This document shows, in pieces, positions 38,244 to 48,232 of a stretch of 64,000 nucleotides of DNA. The position numbers and the translations under genes are program-made. Position 1 is the first letter of the stretch; every line of letters starts with the position of its first letter. This stretch comes from Mycobacterium attenuatum. Its GTDB lineage: Bacteria; Actinomycetota; Actinomycetes; Mycobacteriales; Mycobacteriaceae. The notes under the pieces are model-generated. The model was not told the origin of the DNA, did no database searches, and saw only the letters and a list, made by a program, of their open reading frames with translations. The stretch spans positions 1 to 64,000 of the forward strand of contig NZ_UPHT01000044.1 of assembly GCF_900566085.1 (NCBI RefSeq). The letters are read 5' to 3'.

Positions 38244-39544
38244 GCGCCGGACTCCGCGACCATCTCGGCCCACAGCCGCGGGAATTCCGGCAGCGTCTTG
38301 CTGGTGGCACCGATGTCGTCCACCTCGACTCCGGCGACCCGCAATCCGACGATAGCGCCGGCCATCGCCATCCGATGATCGGCATAGGCACGCCAGAGGC
38401 CGGGCCGCAACGGTGTCGCGGTGATCACCAGGCCGTCCGAGGTTTCCCGGCAATCACCGCCCAGGCGGTTGATCTCGGCGCTCAACGCGGCCAGCCGGTC
38501 GGTCTCGTGGCCGCGCAGGTGGGCGATGCCGGTCAGCCGCGACACCGATCCCGGCGTGGCAAGCGCCGCGAGTGCGGCCACCGAGGGCGTGAGCTCGCCG
38601 ACATCACGCAGGTCGACGTCGAACCCCCGATACGCCTCGGGGCCCCGCACCTCAAGCATTGAATCAATATGTGAGACAACGGCATTGAGCTGACACAGGA
38701 TGCGCAGGATGTCGGCGGCGGGCTGGACGCTGCTGGCCGGCCAACCGGTGATACGCACCGTGCCCCCGCTGACCACCGCCGCTGCCAGGAACGCCACCGC
38801 ATTGGTGAGATCCGGTTCGACGTCCCAATGGCGTGCCTTGACCGCGCCCGGTGCCACCCGCCAGCGATACGGAACCGAATCATCGACGTCGACGCCGGCC
38901 TGGCGCAGCATTGCCACCGTCATCGCGATGTGCGGTGCCGACGGCAGCGCCGCACCGCTGTGTTGCACGGTCAGGCCCTCGGCAAACGATGCCGCAGACA
39001 GCAGCAGGCCCGACACGAACTGCGACGATGCCGATGCATCGATGGCCACCGTGCCACCGGCGACCGATCCGGTGCCATGAACGCGGAAGGGCAAACCCGC
39101 ACCGTCGATCTGGACGCCCAGACCGCGCAGGGCATCCAGCAGCGGCGCGATGGGCCGGGCGCGGGCCTGCTCGTCGCCGTCGAAGGTGACCACGGCGGCG
39201 CTCAGGGCCGCCAGCGGCGGGACGAAACGCAAGACCGTGCCGGCCAGGCCGCAATCCACTCGGGCGCCGGGACCGGGGTCCAGCCGGCCGCTGACCGTCA
39301 GTTCGGCGCCCGTCCCGTCGACGCGCAGGCCCAGAGTTTGCAGCGCTGCGAGCATCAGATCGGTGTCGCGGCTGCGCAACGCGCCGCTGATAGTCGAGGA
39401 GCCTTGCTGTTGCGCGGCCGCCAGCGCGGCCAGCACCAATGTGCGGTTGGTCTGCGATTTCGAGCCCGGAACGGTCACCGTTGCGCGCACCGGCGCCGGC
39501 GTGGATGGGGCCGGCCAGGCCTGCTGGTGGTCGGTGCTGCTCAC
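38240..39544 (-). CDS. aroA: EPSP synthase (3-phosphoshikimate 1-carboxyvinyltransferase)
   Basis: Sixth step of the shikimate pathway: shikimate-3-phosphate plus PEP to EPSP. The 434-residue product has [18 protein letters not shown] near the N-terminus, [22 protein letters not shown] and [17 protein letters not shown] 39544 gives [14 protein letters not shown], close to the M. tuberculosis start (Rv3227); in-frame sequence further upstream is not conserved. It is divergent from the SRAP gene 54 nt away and co-transcribed with rsgA. Confidence 0.96.
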   Translation of the reverse strand: MSSTDHQQAWPAPSTPAPVRATVTVPGSKSQTNRTLVLAALAAAQQQGSSTISGALRSRDTDLMLAALQTLGLRVDGTGAELTVSGRLDPGPGARVDCGLAGTVLRFVPPLAALSAAVVTFDGDEQARARPIAPLLDALRGLGVQIDGAGLPFRVHGTGSVAGGTVAIDASASSQFVSGLLLSAASFAEGLTVQHSGAALPSAPHIAMTVAMLRQAGVDVDDSVPYRWRVAPGAVKARHWDVEPDLTNAVAFLAAAVVSGGTVRITGWPASSVQPAADILRILCQLNAVVSHIDSMLEVRGPEAYRGFDVDLRDVGELTPSVAALAALATPGSVSRLTGIAHLRGHETDRLAALSAEINRLGGDCRETSDGLVITATPLRPGLWRAYADHRMAMAGAIVGLRVAGVEVDDIGATSKTLPEFPRLWAEMVAESGA

Positions 39545-39598
39545 GGCTACATCCTGCCGTGTCGGCGGGTGTCGTGGGTACCAGGCACTATGGGAATC

Positions 39599-40366
39599 AT
39601 GTGCGGACGATTTGCGGTCACCACCGACCCGGCCCGGCTGGCCGAGAAAATCAAGGCGATCGACGAAGCCACCGGGGCCGGGTCCACAGCGGAGGGGCCC
39701 AACTACAACGTGGCGCCGACCGACACGATCATGACGGTCGTGGCGCGCCACAGCGAGCCGGACGACCAGCCTTCGCGCCGGGTGCGGCTGATGCGCTGGG
39801 GTCTTGTTCCGCCGTGGGCCAAGGCCGGGCCGGACGGCGGCCTGCCCGACACCAAGGGCCCGTTGCTGATCAACGCCCGGGCAGACAAGGTCGCCACGTC
39901 GCCCGCGTTCCGTGATTCGGCGCAGCGCAAGCGCTGCCTGGTGCCGATGGACGGCTGGTACGAATGGCAGACCAATCCCGATGCCGTGCCTGGGCAGAAG
40001 GCCGCCAAGACACCGTTCTTTCTGCGCCGCCGCGACGGCGAACCGGTGTTCATGGCCGGATTGTGGTCGGTGTGGAAGCCGGACAAGAGTGCCGCGCCGC
40101 TACTGAGCTGCACGATCATCACCACGGACGCCGTGGGGCCAATGGCCGAGATTCACGACCGGATGCCGCTGATGCTGGCCGAATCCGACTGGGACGCCTG
40201 GCTGAATCCGGATGCGCCGCTGGATCCCGAGTTAGTGGCCGGTCCGCCGGACGTGCACGACATCGAGCAGCGTCGGGTGTCGACATTGGTCAACAGCGTG
40301 CGCAACAACGGGCCGGAGCTTATCGAGGCTGCTGAGCGGCAATCGGAGCAGATGAAGCTGCTGTAA
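39599..40366 (+). CDS. SRAP/YedK-family abasic-site protein (Rv3226c-like)
   Basis: Forms a covalent thiazolidine link with abasic sites in single-stranded DNA and shields them, with peptidase-like self-processing. The 255-residue product begins MCGRFA, so catalytic Cys2 is exposed after Met removal; this fixes the start at ATG 39599 rather than ATG 39590. Other SRAP residues: [33 protein letters not shown] (active-site Glu) and IHDRMP (active-site His). Confidence 0.95.
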   Translation: MCGRFAVTTDPARLAEKIKAIDEATGAGSTAEGPNYNVAPTDTIMTVVARHSEPDDQPSRRVRLMRWGLVPPWAKAGPDGGLPDTKGPLLINARADKVATSPAFRDSAQRKRCLVPMDGWYEWQTNPDAVPGQKAAKTPFFLRRRDGEPVFMAGLWSVWKPDKSAAPLLSCTIITTDAVGPMAEIHDRMPLMLAESDWDAWLNPDAPLDPELVAGPPDVHDIEQRRVSTLVNSVRNNGPELIEAAERQSEQMKLL

Positions 40367-40597
40367 ACGCACCGTGCGCGTGGCCGGGAGGACGGCCTCT
40401 TCGGCTGTAGTGCAGAGGTGAAAGCGGTTGTGCAGCTGCGTGATTCGTGATTGAGTGGCCGACTTCGAGATGGGCGTTCGGTCAAGCGGCCGCTGGCAAA
40501 CGCACTGACCGCGCCGCAGCACGGGAATGTTGTCAGCCAACGATGTCGCGCACGGCCTTGTCTCCCGGCGACAAAGCGGTCGCGGTCGGTGTGGCGT

Positions 40598-41821
40598 TCA
40601 AGGCAGTCGCCGCTGAACCTCGAGGGCCAAGCACAACTCGGCGAGTTCCGTGGGGCGCGAGAGCAACCGGCCGGTCAGTTCCTCGATGCGGCGCAGCCGG
40701 TGCCGCACGGTGTTGGGATGGCAAAATATCGTCGCGGCGGCCTGGTTGGCAGAGCCGCCGGCGCGCAGCCAAGCCTGAAAAGTGTCGAGCAGGGTGGCGC
40801 GCTCGTCGTCCGGCAGCCCATCGAGCCGACCCAGCACCGACGACCTGATCTTCGCCATGACATCCGGGGCGCTGACCGCCGCGACCGCCAGCGGCGCGTC
40901 GTCAAAGACGGCGACGAGCGAATCGTCGGCCGCTTTTCCGGTGACCGCCAGCCGGGCACAGCGCAACGCGTCGCTGGTTTCGGCCAGTTCGTGATACGGC
41001 TGGCTGATTCCCACGCGCGCGGTGGCGGATTGCCGCAGCACCTCGACAAGTACGCCGAGTGTCTCGGCTGAATCCCGGCCTCGCAGGTGGACAATGCCGA
41101 CCTGCAACTCCGGCAGCAGCCGCCACGCCGAGCGGATGTCGCGCGCCGAGAGCTTGCTTTCGATGGTGGGCAAACCTAACTTTCCGATCGCCGGTAGCTC
41201 TGCCGCCACGACAACATACGGCCCCGAAGTGGGTAACCGCAGCAGGTCGGCCGCCTCCCAGAGGCTGTGCTTGTCAGTGATCCGCCGCGACAACAGCGCT
41301 TCGACCAGCGCCGAGCGCTCTTCCTCCAACTCCACAATCTGGGTGGTCAGCTGGTGGCGGTAAGCGCTGGCCATCGCCTGGGTAAAGATGTCCTGCGCAA
41401 GGAATACCCGGGCGGTGGCATCCAGGATCGATTCCGTAGGCATACCTGAGGCGCGTGCCGCGGCGAGGGTCTGTTCCCAGATGAATCGGAAACCGATTCG
41501 GTATGCGGTCATCACCGCCGGCAGCGGCACACCGGCCAGCGCGCGGATCGTGCCGGTGCGCTCCGCGGGCGAGACGTCCACATCGGCATCACCGGCGAGT
41601 GAGTCGAAGACGAACGTGAGGTTTGCCACGCAGCTTTGACGTACCTCATCTTTGGTGACCACGCTGCCGTCGCGGTAGGCGTCGATCTCCCGGCACAACA
41701 GATCAGCCATCGCGTTACCTAATTCGGTGGCGCGAGAAAGCATGAGCTTGCCAAGTTGGACGACGTTCGATTCGGGAGTGGTGTCATCCCGGGCTCGAAC
41801 CGGATGTCTTGACGCGCTCAT
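40598..41821 (-). CDS. PucR/CdaR-type transcriptional regulator
   Basis: A 407-residue regulator. The N-terminal half is a helical sensing domain (AMADLLCREIDAYRDG; FIWEQTLAAARASGMPTE), followed by a GGDEF-like CdaR segment (RVGISQPYHELAETSDALRCA). A C-terminal PucR helix-turn-helix (ANQAAATIFCHPNTVRHRLR) ends the protein. It diverges from the acyl-CoA ligase-phaC-phaZ operon with a 147-nt shared promoter region, so it probably controls that operon (inference). M. tuberculosis, as I recall, has a different gene (Rv3225c) here. Confidence 0.9.
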   Translation of the reverse strand: MSASRHPVRARDDTTPESNVVQLGKLMLSRATELGNAMADLLCREIDAYRDGSVVTKDEVRQSCVANLTFVFDSLAGDADVDVSPAERTGTIRALAGVPLPAVMTAYRIGFRFIWEQTLAAARASGMPTESILDATARVFLAQDIFTQAMASAYRHQLTTQIVELEEERSALVEALLSRRITDKHSLWEAADLLRLPTSGPYVVVAAELPAIGKLGLPTIESKLSARDIRSAWRLLPELQVGIVHLRGRDSAETLGVLVEVLRQSATARVGISQPYHELAETSDALRCARLAVTGKAADDSLVAVFDDAPLAVAAVSAPDVMAKIRSSVLGRLDGLPDDERATLLDTFQAWLRAGGSANQAAATIFCHPNTVRHRLRRIEELTGRLLSRPTELAELCLALEVQRRLP

Positions 41822-41968
41822 ATGTCGAAACCCTATGTCGTGGACCCGCGAATGGGGATGTGCGCGGCCACACCGAACTGACCGTCAGATTGTTTTGCTC
41901 AACATTGTGACCCACGGCCCGCCGAATGACCATAAGTACACCACCCACGAGCACTCCGGAGGCACCTG

Positions 41969-43480
41969 ATGGGCACTCTCAGCGACAATCTCGTCGCATC
42001 GAAAAACCTTCACCCGCAACGCGTTGCGTTGCGTTTCGATGATTTGCAGTTCACCTTCGGTGAGTTCGACGCCGCCGCGGCACGGGTGGCGACACTGCTG
42101 GAGCGGGCCGGGATCGAGCCGGGCGATCGCGTGGGCGTGATGTTGCCCAATACCCCGGCATTCGCTATCGCATTCTACGGGATCATGTATCGCGGCGCGG
42201 TGGCCGTTCCGATGAACCCGCTGCTGAAGTCCCGTGAGGTGTCCTACTACCTGTCCAACAGCGGCGCCAAAGCACTCTTCGCGGCACCCGCCTTCGCCGA
42301 CGAGGCCATCGCCGGCGCCGCCGAGCTGGACGCGCAGTGCTGGCTCGTCGACGACGCAAGGCTGGCCATGCTGATCGACGACCTGCCCGCCCAGGAGCAC
42401 CCGATAGGTCGCGACGGCGACGACATTGCAATCATCCTGCATACGTCCGGCACAACGGGAAAGCCCAAGGGCGCCATGCTCACTCACGCAAGCCTGGGCC
42501 GCAACGCCGAGGTCAGCGTTCGCACCCTGATCCAGACGGGGCCAGACGATGTGGTGATGGGATGCCTGCCGCTGTTCCACGTCTTCGGTCTGACCTGCGG
42601 GCTCAACGCGTCTGTCATCGCCGGTGCGACGTTGACCCTGATTCCGCGGTTCGACCCACGCAAGGCGCTCGAGGTGATCGAGCGCGACGCCGTCACCGTC
42701 TTCCAGGGCGTGCCGACGATGTACTCCGCGCTACTGCGCCTGGCCGCCACCGCCAAACCCGAAGCGACGCGCAGCCTGCGGGTCTGCGTCTCCGGTGGCG
42801 CGGCCCTGCCCGTCCAGGTTCTCACCGAGTTCGAAACAGCCTTCGGCTGCCCCGTTCTCGAGGGTTACGGACTGTCCGAAAGCTCCCCGGTGGCGGCCTT
42901 CAATCATCCGCAGCGACCGCGCAAGGTGGGTTCGATAGGCACACCGATCGAAGGTGTACAGCTGCGGGTCGTTGACCCGAGCGGGGCCGAGGTTGCGCCG
43001 GGGGAGGCCGGCGAGATCCAGATCAAGGGCCACAACGTGATGAAGGGCTACTGGAACTTCCCGGAGGCGACCGGGGCCACCATCACGCCCGATGGTTGGC
43101 TGGCCACCGGGGATGTCGGACGCGTCGACGAGGACGGCTATTTCTACATCGTCGACCGGACCAAAGACCTGATCATCCGCGGCGGATACAACGTGTATCC
43201 CCGCGAGATCGAAGAAGTGCTCTACGAGCATCCGGCGGTGGCCGAGGCTGCCGTCATCGGCTTCCCGCACGACTCCCTCGGTGAGGAGATCGGCGCCGCG
43301 GTCGCGCTCAAACAAGGCGCCGCGGCGGATCCCGACGAATTGCGCGAGTACGTCAAGAGCCGAGTCGCCGCTTACAAATATCCGCGCCTGGTCTGGCTCG
43401 TCGACGCGCTGCCCAAGGGCCCCACCGGCAAGGTCCTCAAACGCGAAATCTCCGTTCCCGCAACCGAAAGCACACGATAA
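41969..43480 (+). CDS. Fatty acyl-CoA ligase (FadD type)
   Basis: ANL-superfamily acyl-CoA synthetase, 503 residues. AMP-binding motif LHTSGTTGKPKGAML (about residue 155), EGYGLSESSPVAAF (about 310), DGWLATGDVGRVDEDGY and RTKDLIIRGGYNVYPREIEE, plus the C-terminal catalytic Lys region PKGPTGKVLKRE. GGAGG sits 7 nt before ATG 41969. It is 2 nt from phaC in the same operon, so it probably activates (hydroxy)fatty acids, including those released by PhaZ, for polymer cycling or beta-oxidation. Confidence 0.93.
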   Translation: MGTLSDNLVASKNLHPQRVALRFDDLQFTFGEFDAAAARVATLLERAGIEPGDRVGVMLPNTPAFAIAFYGIMYRGAVAVPMNPLLKSREVSYYLSNSGAKALFAAPAFADEAIAGAAELDAQCWLVDDARLAMLIDDLPAQEHPIGRDGDDIAIILHTSGTTGKPKGAMLTHASLGRNAEVSVRTLIQTGPDDVVMGCLPLFHVFGLTCGLNASVIAGATLTLIPRFDPRKALEVIERDAVTVFQGVPTMYSALLRLAATAKPEATRSLRVCVSGGAALPVQVLTEFETAFGCPVLEGYGLSESSPVAAFNHPQRPRKVGSIGTPIEGVQLRVVDPSGAEVAPGEAGEIQIKGHNVMKGYWNFPEATGATITPDGWLATGDVGRVDEDGYFYIVDRTKDLIIRGGYNVYPREIEEVLYEHPAVAEAAVIGFPHDSLGEEIGAAVALKQGAAADPDELREYVKSRVAAYKYPRLVWLVDALPKGPTGKVLKREISVPATESTR

Positions 43481-43482
43481 CC

Positions 43483-45183
43483 ATGGCCGAATTTTCGAAA
43501 CCAGCTGCCGCGCCCGACGAATTGGCGGCACCGCTGGACCTGTTGCTCACGAGCGCCACCCGGCCGTTTGCCAGCCGGATGATGCCCGACGCCACCTGGG
43601 CCCGCCTCGGCGCCAACCTTGCCCAACGTCCCGGCGCCGTCGCCGGTCGCACTGCCACGCTTGCCCGCGAGCTTGGCAGCATTGCGGCCGGAAAGTCCCA
43701 CCGTGCCCCGGGGCGAGCCGACAAGCGCTTCAGTGACGTTGCCTGGCAACAGAATCCGCTGCTGCACCGGGTGATGCAGGCCTATCTTGCCGGTGCCGAG
43801 ACGGCCGAAGGGTTGCTTGCCGACGCTGAGTTGGATTGGCGCGACCAAGAGAAGATGCAGTTCGTCGTCGACAACCTGGTAGAGGGACTGGCGCCCAGCA
43901 ACAACCCGCTGATCAGTCCGCTGGGCTGGAAGGCTCTGATCGACACGGGGGGCCTGAGCGCGGTGCGGGGCGTGCGGGCTTTTGTGCGAGACATGCTGTC
44001 CAAGCCGCGCGTGCCGTCGATGGTCGAGCCCGATGCCTTCGTGGTGGGCGAGACCGTCGCCATCACCAAGGGAGCGGTGGTCCTGCAAACCTCGATGTTC
44101 GAATTGATCCAGTACACCCCGCAGACAGCCAAGGTGCGGAGCATTCCGTTGCTCATGGTGCCGCCGGTGATCAACAAGTTCTACATCATGGACATCGCAC
44201 CGGGGCGCAGCATGATCGAGTACTTCCTGCAGCAGGGCCAACAGGTGTTTGCCATTTCATGGCGTAATCCTCAGGCGCGCCACCGGGATTGGGGTTTCGA
44301 CGCCTATGGCGGGGCGATCGTGGCGGCAATGGACGCGGTCCAGAACATCGCCGGCACAGACAGCGTGCACCTGATGGCCAGTTGCTCGGGCGGCATCATC
44401 GCGGCGATGACGGCGGCCCACCTCGCCCATATCGGCGAGGCCGATCGGGTGGCCGGTCTTACTCTGGCCGTCACCGTGCTGGACGAGACTCGCGCCGGCT
44501 TCGCCGCCGCGGCCATGAGCGATCGCGCAGCGCAGACGGCTATTCGAGTTTCGGCCAGGAAGGGCTACCTGGACGGGCGGGACATGGCCGAGATGTTTGC
44601 CTGGCTGCGACCGACCGACCTGGTGTGGCGGTACTGGGTGAACAACTATGTGCAGGGCCGCAAGCCGGCAGCCTTCGACGTGTTGTTCTGGAACGCCGAC
44701 ACCACCCGGATGGCTGCGGCACTGCATCGCGACATGGTGCTCATGGGGCTGCGCAATGCGCTGGTGACGCCCGGCGCGGTCACCATGCTGGGCAGCCCCG
44801 TAGATCTGGCCGACATCACCTCCGACGCGTATGTGATCGGCGGCGTTGCAGACCACATCTCGCCGTGGCAGGCCACCTATCGCAGCGCGCGGCTGCTGGG
44901 CAGCAAGGACAATCGTTACGTCCTGTCCACCAGCGGCCACATCGCCGCTCTGGTCAACCCGCCGGGAAATCCTAAGGCGTCGTTCCGGACGGATCTGGTC
45001 GATGCGGAGAAGCCCGAAGAGTGGCTCGAGGCTGCGCAGCAGTCCGCGGGGTCCTGGTGGCCCGACTACGTGAGCTGGCTCGCCGAGCGCAGCGGCCCGG
45101 AGGTCGACGCCCCCAAAGCGCTTGGCGGGCATGGTCTGCCACCGCTCGGGCCGGCGCCGGGCACCTATGTGAAGGAGAAGTGA
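43483..45183 (+). CDS. phaC: Polyhydroxyalkanoate synthase (PhaC, class I/II type)
   Basis: Polymerises (R)-3-hydroxyacyl-CoA. The 566-residue product has the PhaC N-terminal domain (FSDVAWQQNPLLHRVMQAYL; MLSKPRVPSMVEPDAF) and an alpha/beta-hydrolase catalytic domain with nucleophile Cys301 in SCSGG. Catalytic Asp457 lies in GGVADHISPW and His486 in TSGHIAALVNPPGNPK; WWPDYVSWLAERSG lies near the end. The lipase-like box usually reads G-x-C-x-G; the first Gly is Ser here. Operon context with a medium-chain-type depolymerase and an acyl-CoA ligase suggests medium-chain-length polymer. Confidence 0.93.
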   Translation: MAEFSKPAAAPDELAAPLDLLLTSATRPFASRMMPDATWARLGANLAQRPGAVAGRTATLARELGSIAAGKSHRAPGRADKRFSDVAWQQNPLLHRVMQAYLAGAETAEGLLADAELDWRDQEKMQFVVDNLVEGLAPSNNPLISPLGWKALIDTGGLSAVRGVRAFVRDMLSKPRVPSMVEPDAFVVGETVAITKGAVVLQTSMFELIQYTPQTAKVRSIPLLMVPPVINKFYIMDIAPGRSMIEYFLQQGQQVFAISWRNPQARHRDWGFDAYGGAIVAAMDAVQNIAGTDSVHLMASCSGGIIAAMTAAHLAHIGEADRVAGLTLAVTVLDETRAGFAAAAMSDRAAQTAIRVSARKGYLDGRDMAEMFAWLRPTDLVWRYWVNNYVQGRKPAAFDVLFWNADTTRMAAALHRDMVLMGLRNALVTPGAVTMLGSPVDLADITSDAYVIGGVADHISPWQATYRSARLLGSKDNRYVLSTSGHIAALVNPPGNPKASFRTDLVDAEKPEEWLEAAQQSAGSWWPDYVSWLAERSGPEVDAPKALGGHGLPPLGPAPGTYVKEK

Positions 45184-45186
45184 GCC

Positions 45187-45999
45187 ATGCCCGGTAGCCA
45201 CGTCGCGAGCGCGCATGGCGAAGAGCTCTATCTGTGCGTGGGGGGCCAGCGGATCCGAGTCAACGTACGCCGGGGAACCGGTGTGCCGCTGGTGTTGTGC
45301 AACGGAATCGGGGCGAGCCTGGAAGTGCTCGATCCGCTGGTGGAGGAGCTCGACTCCACGGTCGTCAGATTTGACGTTCCCGGGACCGGCGGATCACCCA
45401 CATCCGTTCTGCCCTATGGGTTTCCCTACCTCGCCTGGGTGGTGGGGCGGCTGCTGCGCAAGCTCGACCTGGGGGTGGTGGATGTACTCGGACTGTCCTG
45501 GGGAGGCGCCTTGGCGCAGCAATTCGCCTTTCAGAATCCTCGTCGATGCCGCCGGCTGGTGCTGGTCGCGACGGGCACGGGGGTGGTCATGGTTCCCGGC
45601 CACCCCCGGGTTCTGGCGAAAATGCTTACTCCGCGCCGGTTTTCGGACCCCAACTACGCGGCGTCCATTGCCGCCGAACTCTACGGCGGAACCGTCCGCG
45701 CCCACGGTGACGACGTGGCGGCACTGTTCGTGCGGCAGTTGCGGGCAGGATCGAGGGTCGGCTACCTGCACCAGCTGCTGGCCGGGTCCGTCTGGACCAG
45801 TCTGTTCGCGCTACCGGCGGTACGTCAGGAGACGCTGATCGTGGCGGGCACCGACGATCCGATCATTCCGGTTGCCAACGCCCACATCATGAACACCTTG
45901 CTGCCGCATTCGCGGCTGCACCTGCATTCCGGCGGTCATATCGACATCGTGCACAACGCGACCGAGCTGGCGCCGGTAATCGAGCAGTTCCTGCGCTGA
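45187..45999 (+). CDS. phaZ: Intracellular medium-chain PHA depolymerase (PhaZ-like)
   Basis: A 270-residue alpha/beta hydrolase starting 3 nt after phaC. It follows Pseudomonas PhaZ closely: LVLCNGIGASLEVLDPLVE, VRFDVPGTGGSPTSVLPY, GLSWGGALAQQFAFQNPRRC (nucleophile Ser104), VATGTGVVMVPGHPRVL, GTDDPIIPVANAHIM (Asp) and GGHIDIVHN (His). It depolymerises stored medium-chain PHA inside the cell. A haloperoxidase-type esterase is the alternative, but the operon supports PhaZ. Confidence 0.9.
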   Translation: MPGSHVASAHGEELYLCVGGQRIRVNVRRGTGVPLVLCNGIGASLEVLDPLVEELDSTVVRFDVPGTGGSPTSVLPYGFPYLAWVVGRLLRKLDLGVVDVLGLSWGGALAQQFAFQNPRRCRRLVLVATGTGVVMVPGHPRVLAKMLTPRRFSDPNYAASIAAELYGGTVRAHGDDVAALFVRQLRAGSRVGYLHQLLAGSVWTSLFALPAVRQETLIVAGTDDPIIPVANAHIMNTLLPHSRLHLHSGGHIDIVHNATELAPVIEQFLR

Positions 46000-46058
46000 G
46001 CCGGGCGCGCGGTCAAATCCGGCGCACACGCGGCGATGCCCGGCGCGGCCGCTCTGGC

Positions 46059-46907
46059 TCACGGCTGGACATACCCCGGCGGGTTGACTTCTTCCACCCA
46101 CAGGTCGACGCCCAGATTGGCTCCCGGCACGCAGTTGTATACCGACAAGTCGGTGACGCCCGATTCCACGAGCACGTCCTCGCACAGCACCGAGTTGCCG
46201 GTGTATTCCCGGGACGGCTTGTTGAGAATGACGTAGGCCGCGTCGGCATACACGTCGGGCTTGCGGGCCCGCGCCATTGCCTCGTCGCCGCCGAGCAGAT
46301 TCTGCACCGCGGCCGTGGCCACCAGGGTGCGCGGCCACAACGTGTTCGAGGCGATACCCTCGTCACGCATCTCCTCGGCGATTCCCAGCGCACACAAGGT
46401 CATGCCGAACTTGGCCATCATGTAGGCCGTCGGCTTCAGCCACTTCTTGTCCAGCAACACCGGTGGCGACAGCGTCAGAATGTGCGGGTTCTCCCGGCCC
46501 TTCATGTGCGGGATGCACGCTTGCGACACGGCATACGTGCCGCGCACCTGGATGCCGTTCATCAGGTCGAAGCGCTTCATGGGGACCTCGGTGATGGACC
46601 CGAGATTGATGGCCGAAGCGTTGTTGACGCAGATGTCGATGCCGCCGAATTGCTCGACCGCCTTGGCGACCGCGGACTCGACCGAGTCCGGGTCGCGGAC
46701 GTCGCCGACGATCGGCAGAGCCTGTCCGCCAGCTTCCTCGAGTTCCTTGGCGGCGGTATACACCGTGCCCTTCAGCTTCGGGTGGGGCTCGGCGGTCTTG
46801 GCGATAAGGGCGATGTTGGCGCCGTCTTGAGCGGCGCGTTTGGCGATCGCCAGGCCGATGCCACGACTGGCGCCAGAGATGAACATGGTCTTGCCGTTAA
46901 GGGACAT
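46059..46907 (-). CDS. Short-chain dehydrogenase/reductase (Rv3224-like)
   Basis: An SDR-family NAD(P)-dependent oxidoreductase of 282 residues. Cofactor motif SGASRGIGLAIAK near residue 11, NNASAINLG, and active-site region with Tyr and Lys in PTAYMMAKFGMTL. It resembles the HSDL2-like branch, whose substrates are hydroxyacyl or steroid compounds; the specific substrate is unknown. It converges on phaZ, and matches M. tuberculosis Rv3224 in position next to sigH. Confidence 0.93.
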   Translation of the reverse strand: MSLNGKTMFISGASRGIGLAIAKRAAQDGANIALIAKTAEPHPKLKGTVYTAAKELEEAGGQALPIVGDVRDPDSVESAVAKAVEQFGGIDICVNNASAINLGSITEVPMKRFDLMNGIQVRGTYAVSQACIPHMKGRENPHILTLSPPVLLDKKWLKPTAYMMAKFGMTLCALGIAEEMRDEGIASNTLWPRTLVATAAVQNLLGGDEAMARARKPDVYADAAYVILNKPSREYTGNSVLCEDVLVESGVTDLSVYNCVPGANLGVDLWVEEVNPPGYVQP

Positions 46908-47264
46908 GGCGTCACACTAACGTGGCCGACCAATGCGAATCGCGAGACATCCCCGGTGCGGCCAGCTCGGTCGATGAGCGGCCGCAGGTCCCGCCGGAGG
47001 GTGTGCACGGGCGCGGCGGGGAAATAGTGCGGCTGCTCAAGCCGTTGATTGATGCGGTCCCTGCGGCCGGGCCGGCGATAAAAACAAATCAGTAGACCGA
47101 AGCCCATGCTGTCGATCGCGACCTCTAGATTGGGGGAGGGGAGCCGGGTGTCAACTGCGACGAGCCTGCTTTGTGAGGAGCGGTTGGATCGCTTCCTCGC
47201 GAGTCCGGCATCGACCTTGACGCTGTCCGGTGACACCGCAACCGAAGGGACCGTACTAATCGAG
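46908..47264. promoter_or_regulatory. sigH upstream region
   Basis: A 357-nt region between the divergent SDR gene and sigH. In-frame codons upstream of sigH from 47106 exist but are not part of conserved SigH. It contains the candidate SigH-type promoter listed separately; the rest shows no gene. Confidence 0.5.
47020..47046 (+). promoter_or_regulatory. Candidate SigH-dependent (autoregulatory) promoter
   Basis: GGGAAAT with core GGAA at 47020-47023 and CGTT with core GTT at 47044-47046 are 20 nt apart. This is at the edge of the mycobacterial SigH consensus (GGAA, 16-20 nt, GTT). It lies about 220 nt before the sigH start. sigH autoregulation is established in M. tuberculosis; this exact site is my inference. 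Confidence 0.4.
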
Positions 47265-47915
47265 ATGGCCGACATCGATGGTGAGACCTGGTCGGAGGTT
47301 CCCGGTCCCCAGCCGCATGCCGAGACGGACGAGCAACTGACCGCGCGCTTCGAGCGCGACGCGATTCCACTGCTCGACCAGTTATATGGTGGCGCGCTGC
47401 GCATGACGCGTAATCCGGCCGATGCCGAAGACTTGCTGCAAGAGACCATGGTGAAGGCCTACGCCGGGTTCCGCTCGTTCCGGGAGGGCACCAACCTCAA
47501 GGCGTGGCTGTACCGGATCCTGACCAACACCTACATCAACAGCTACCGCAAGAAACAGCGTCAACCGGCGGAGTATCCGACCGAGGCGATCACCGACTGG
47601 CAACTGGCCGCCAACGCCGAACATTCCTCGAGCGGGCTGCGTTCGGCCGAGGTCGAGGCACTCGAGGCGTTACCGGACTCCGAAATCAAAGAGGCGCTGC
47701 AGGCGTTGCCGGAGGAATTCCGGATGGCGGTCTACTACGCCGACGTCGAGGGTTTTCCCTACAAGGAGATCGCCGAGATCATGGATACCCCGATCGGGAC
47801 GGTGATGTCGCGACTGCACCGTGGTCGACGTCAGCTGCGTGCTCTGTTGGCGGACGTCGCCAAAGAGCGGGGCTTTATCCGCGGTGACCAACCGCACGAG
47901 GAGGTGTCGTCATGA
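47265..47915 (+). CDS. sigH: ECF sigma factor SigH
   Basis: ECF sigma factor governing the response to oxidative, disulfide and heat stress (thioredoxin, ClpB, sigE, sigB). The 216-residue product has region 2 ([39 protein letters not shown]) and region 4 ([39 protein letters not shown]). ATG 47265 gives MADIDGE and exactly the M. tuberculosis length (Rv3223c). It overlaps the rshA start by 4 nt. Confidence 0.96.
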   Translation: MADIDGETWSEVPGPQPHAETDEQLTARFERDAIPLLDQLYGGALRMTRNPADAEDLLQETMVKAYAGFRSFREGTNLKAWLYRILTNTYINSYRKKQRQPAEYPTEAITDWQLAANAEHSSSGLRSAEVEALEALPDSEIKEALQALPEEFRMAVYYADVEGFPYKEIAEIMDTPIGTVMSRLHRGRRQLRALLADVAKERGFIRGDQPHEEVSS

Positions 47916-48232
47916 GCGATGTGCTCAGCTCAAGCGACTCGTGCCCGGACCGCGAGGACTCCCATGGTTACGTCGGTTGTGCCGAGGTGATCGCTGAGGT
48001 ATGGACCCTGCTTGATGGAGAGTGCACCGCAGAGACTCGCCAAAAGCTACGCGAGCACCTCGAGGCCTGCCCCGGTTGCTTCAAGCACTACGGGCTGGAG
48101 GAGCGGATCAAGCTCCTGATAGCAACCAAGTGCAAAGGTGAGAAGGCGCCAGAGAGCCTGCATGAGCGGGTGCGGCTGGAGATACGCCGGACCACCATCA
48201 TTCGTAGCAGCAGTAAGGGATTGCCCGGCTAG
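47912..48232 (+). CDS. rshA: Anti-sigma factor RshA
   Basis: A ZAS-type redox anti-sigma factor that holds SigH under reducing conditions and releases it upon oxidation or PknB phosphorylation. The 106-residue product has the zinc motif HLEACPGC (His-x3-Cys-x2-Cys) and the conserved [17 protein letters not shown] upstream. ATGA overlap with sigH implies coupled, equimolar synthesis. Its stop overlaps the stop of the convergent bL37 gene. Confidence 0.95.
   Translation: MSDVLSSSDSCPDREDSHGYVGCAEVIAEVWTLLDGECTAETRQKLREHLEACPGCFKHYGLEERIKLLIATKCKGEKAPESLHERVRLEIRRTTIIRSSSKGLPG

Noticed and set aside
32672..40416. Shared 13-mer GGCTGTAGTGCAG before desA3 copy 2 and after the SRAP gene
   Set aside because: It is short, and the flanks and orientation context differ; a chance match is likely in the absence of more copies.
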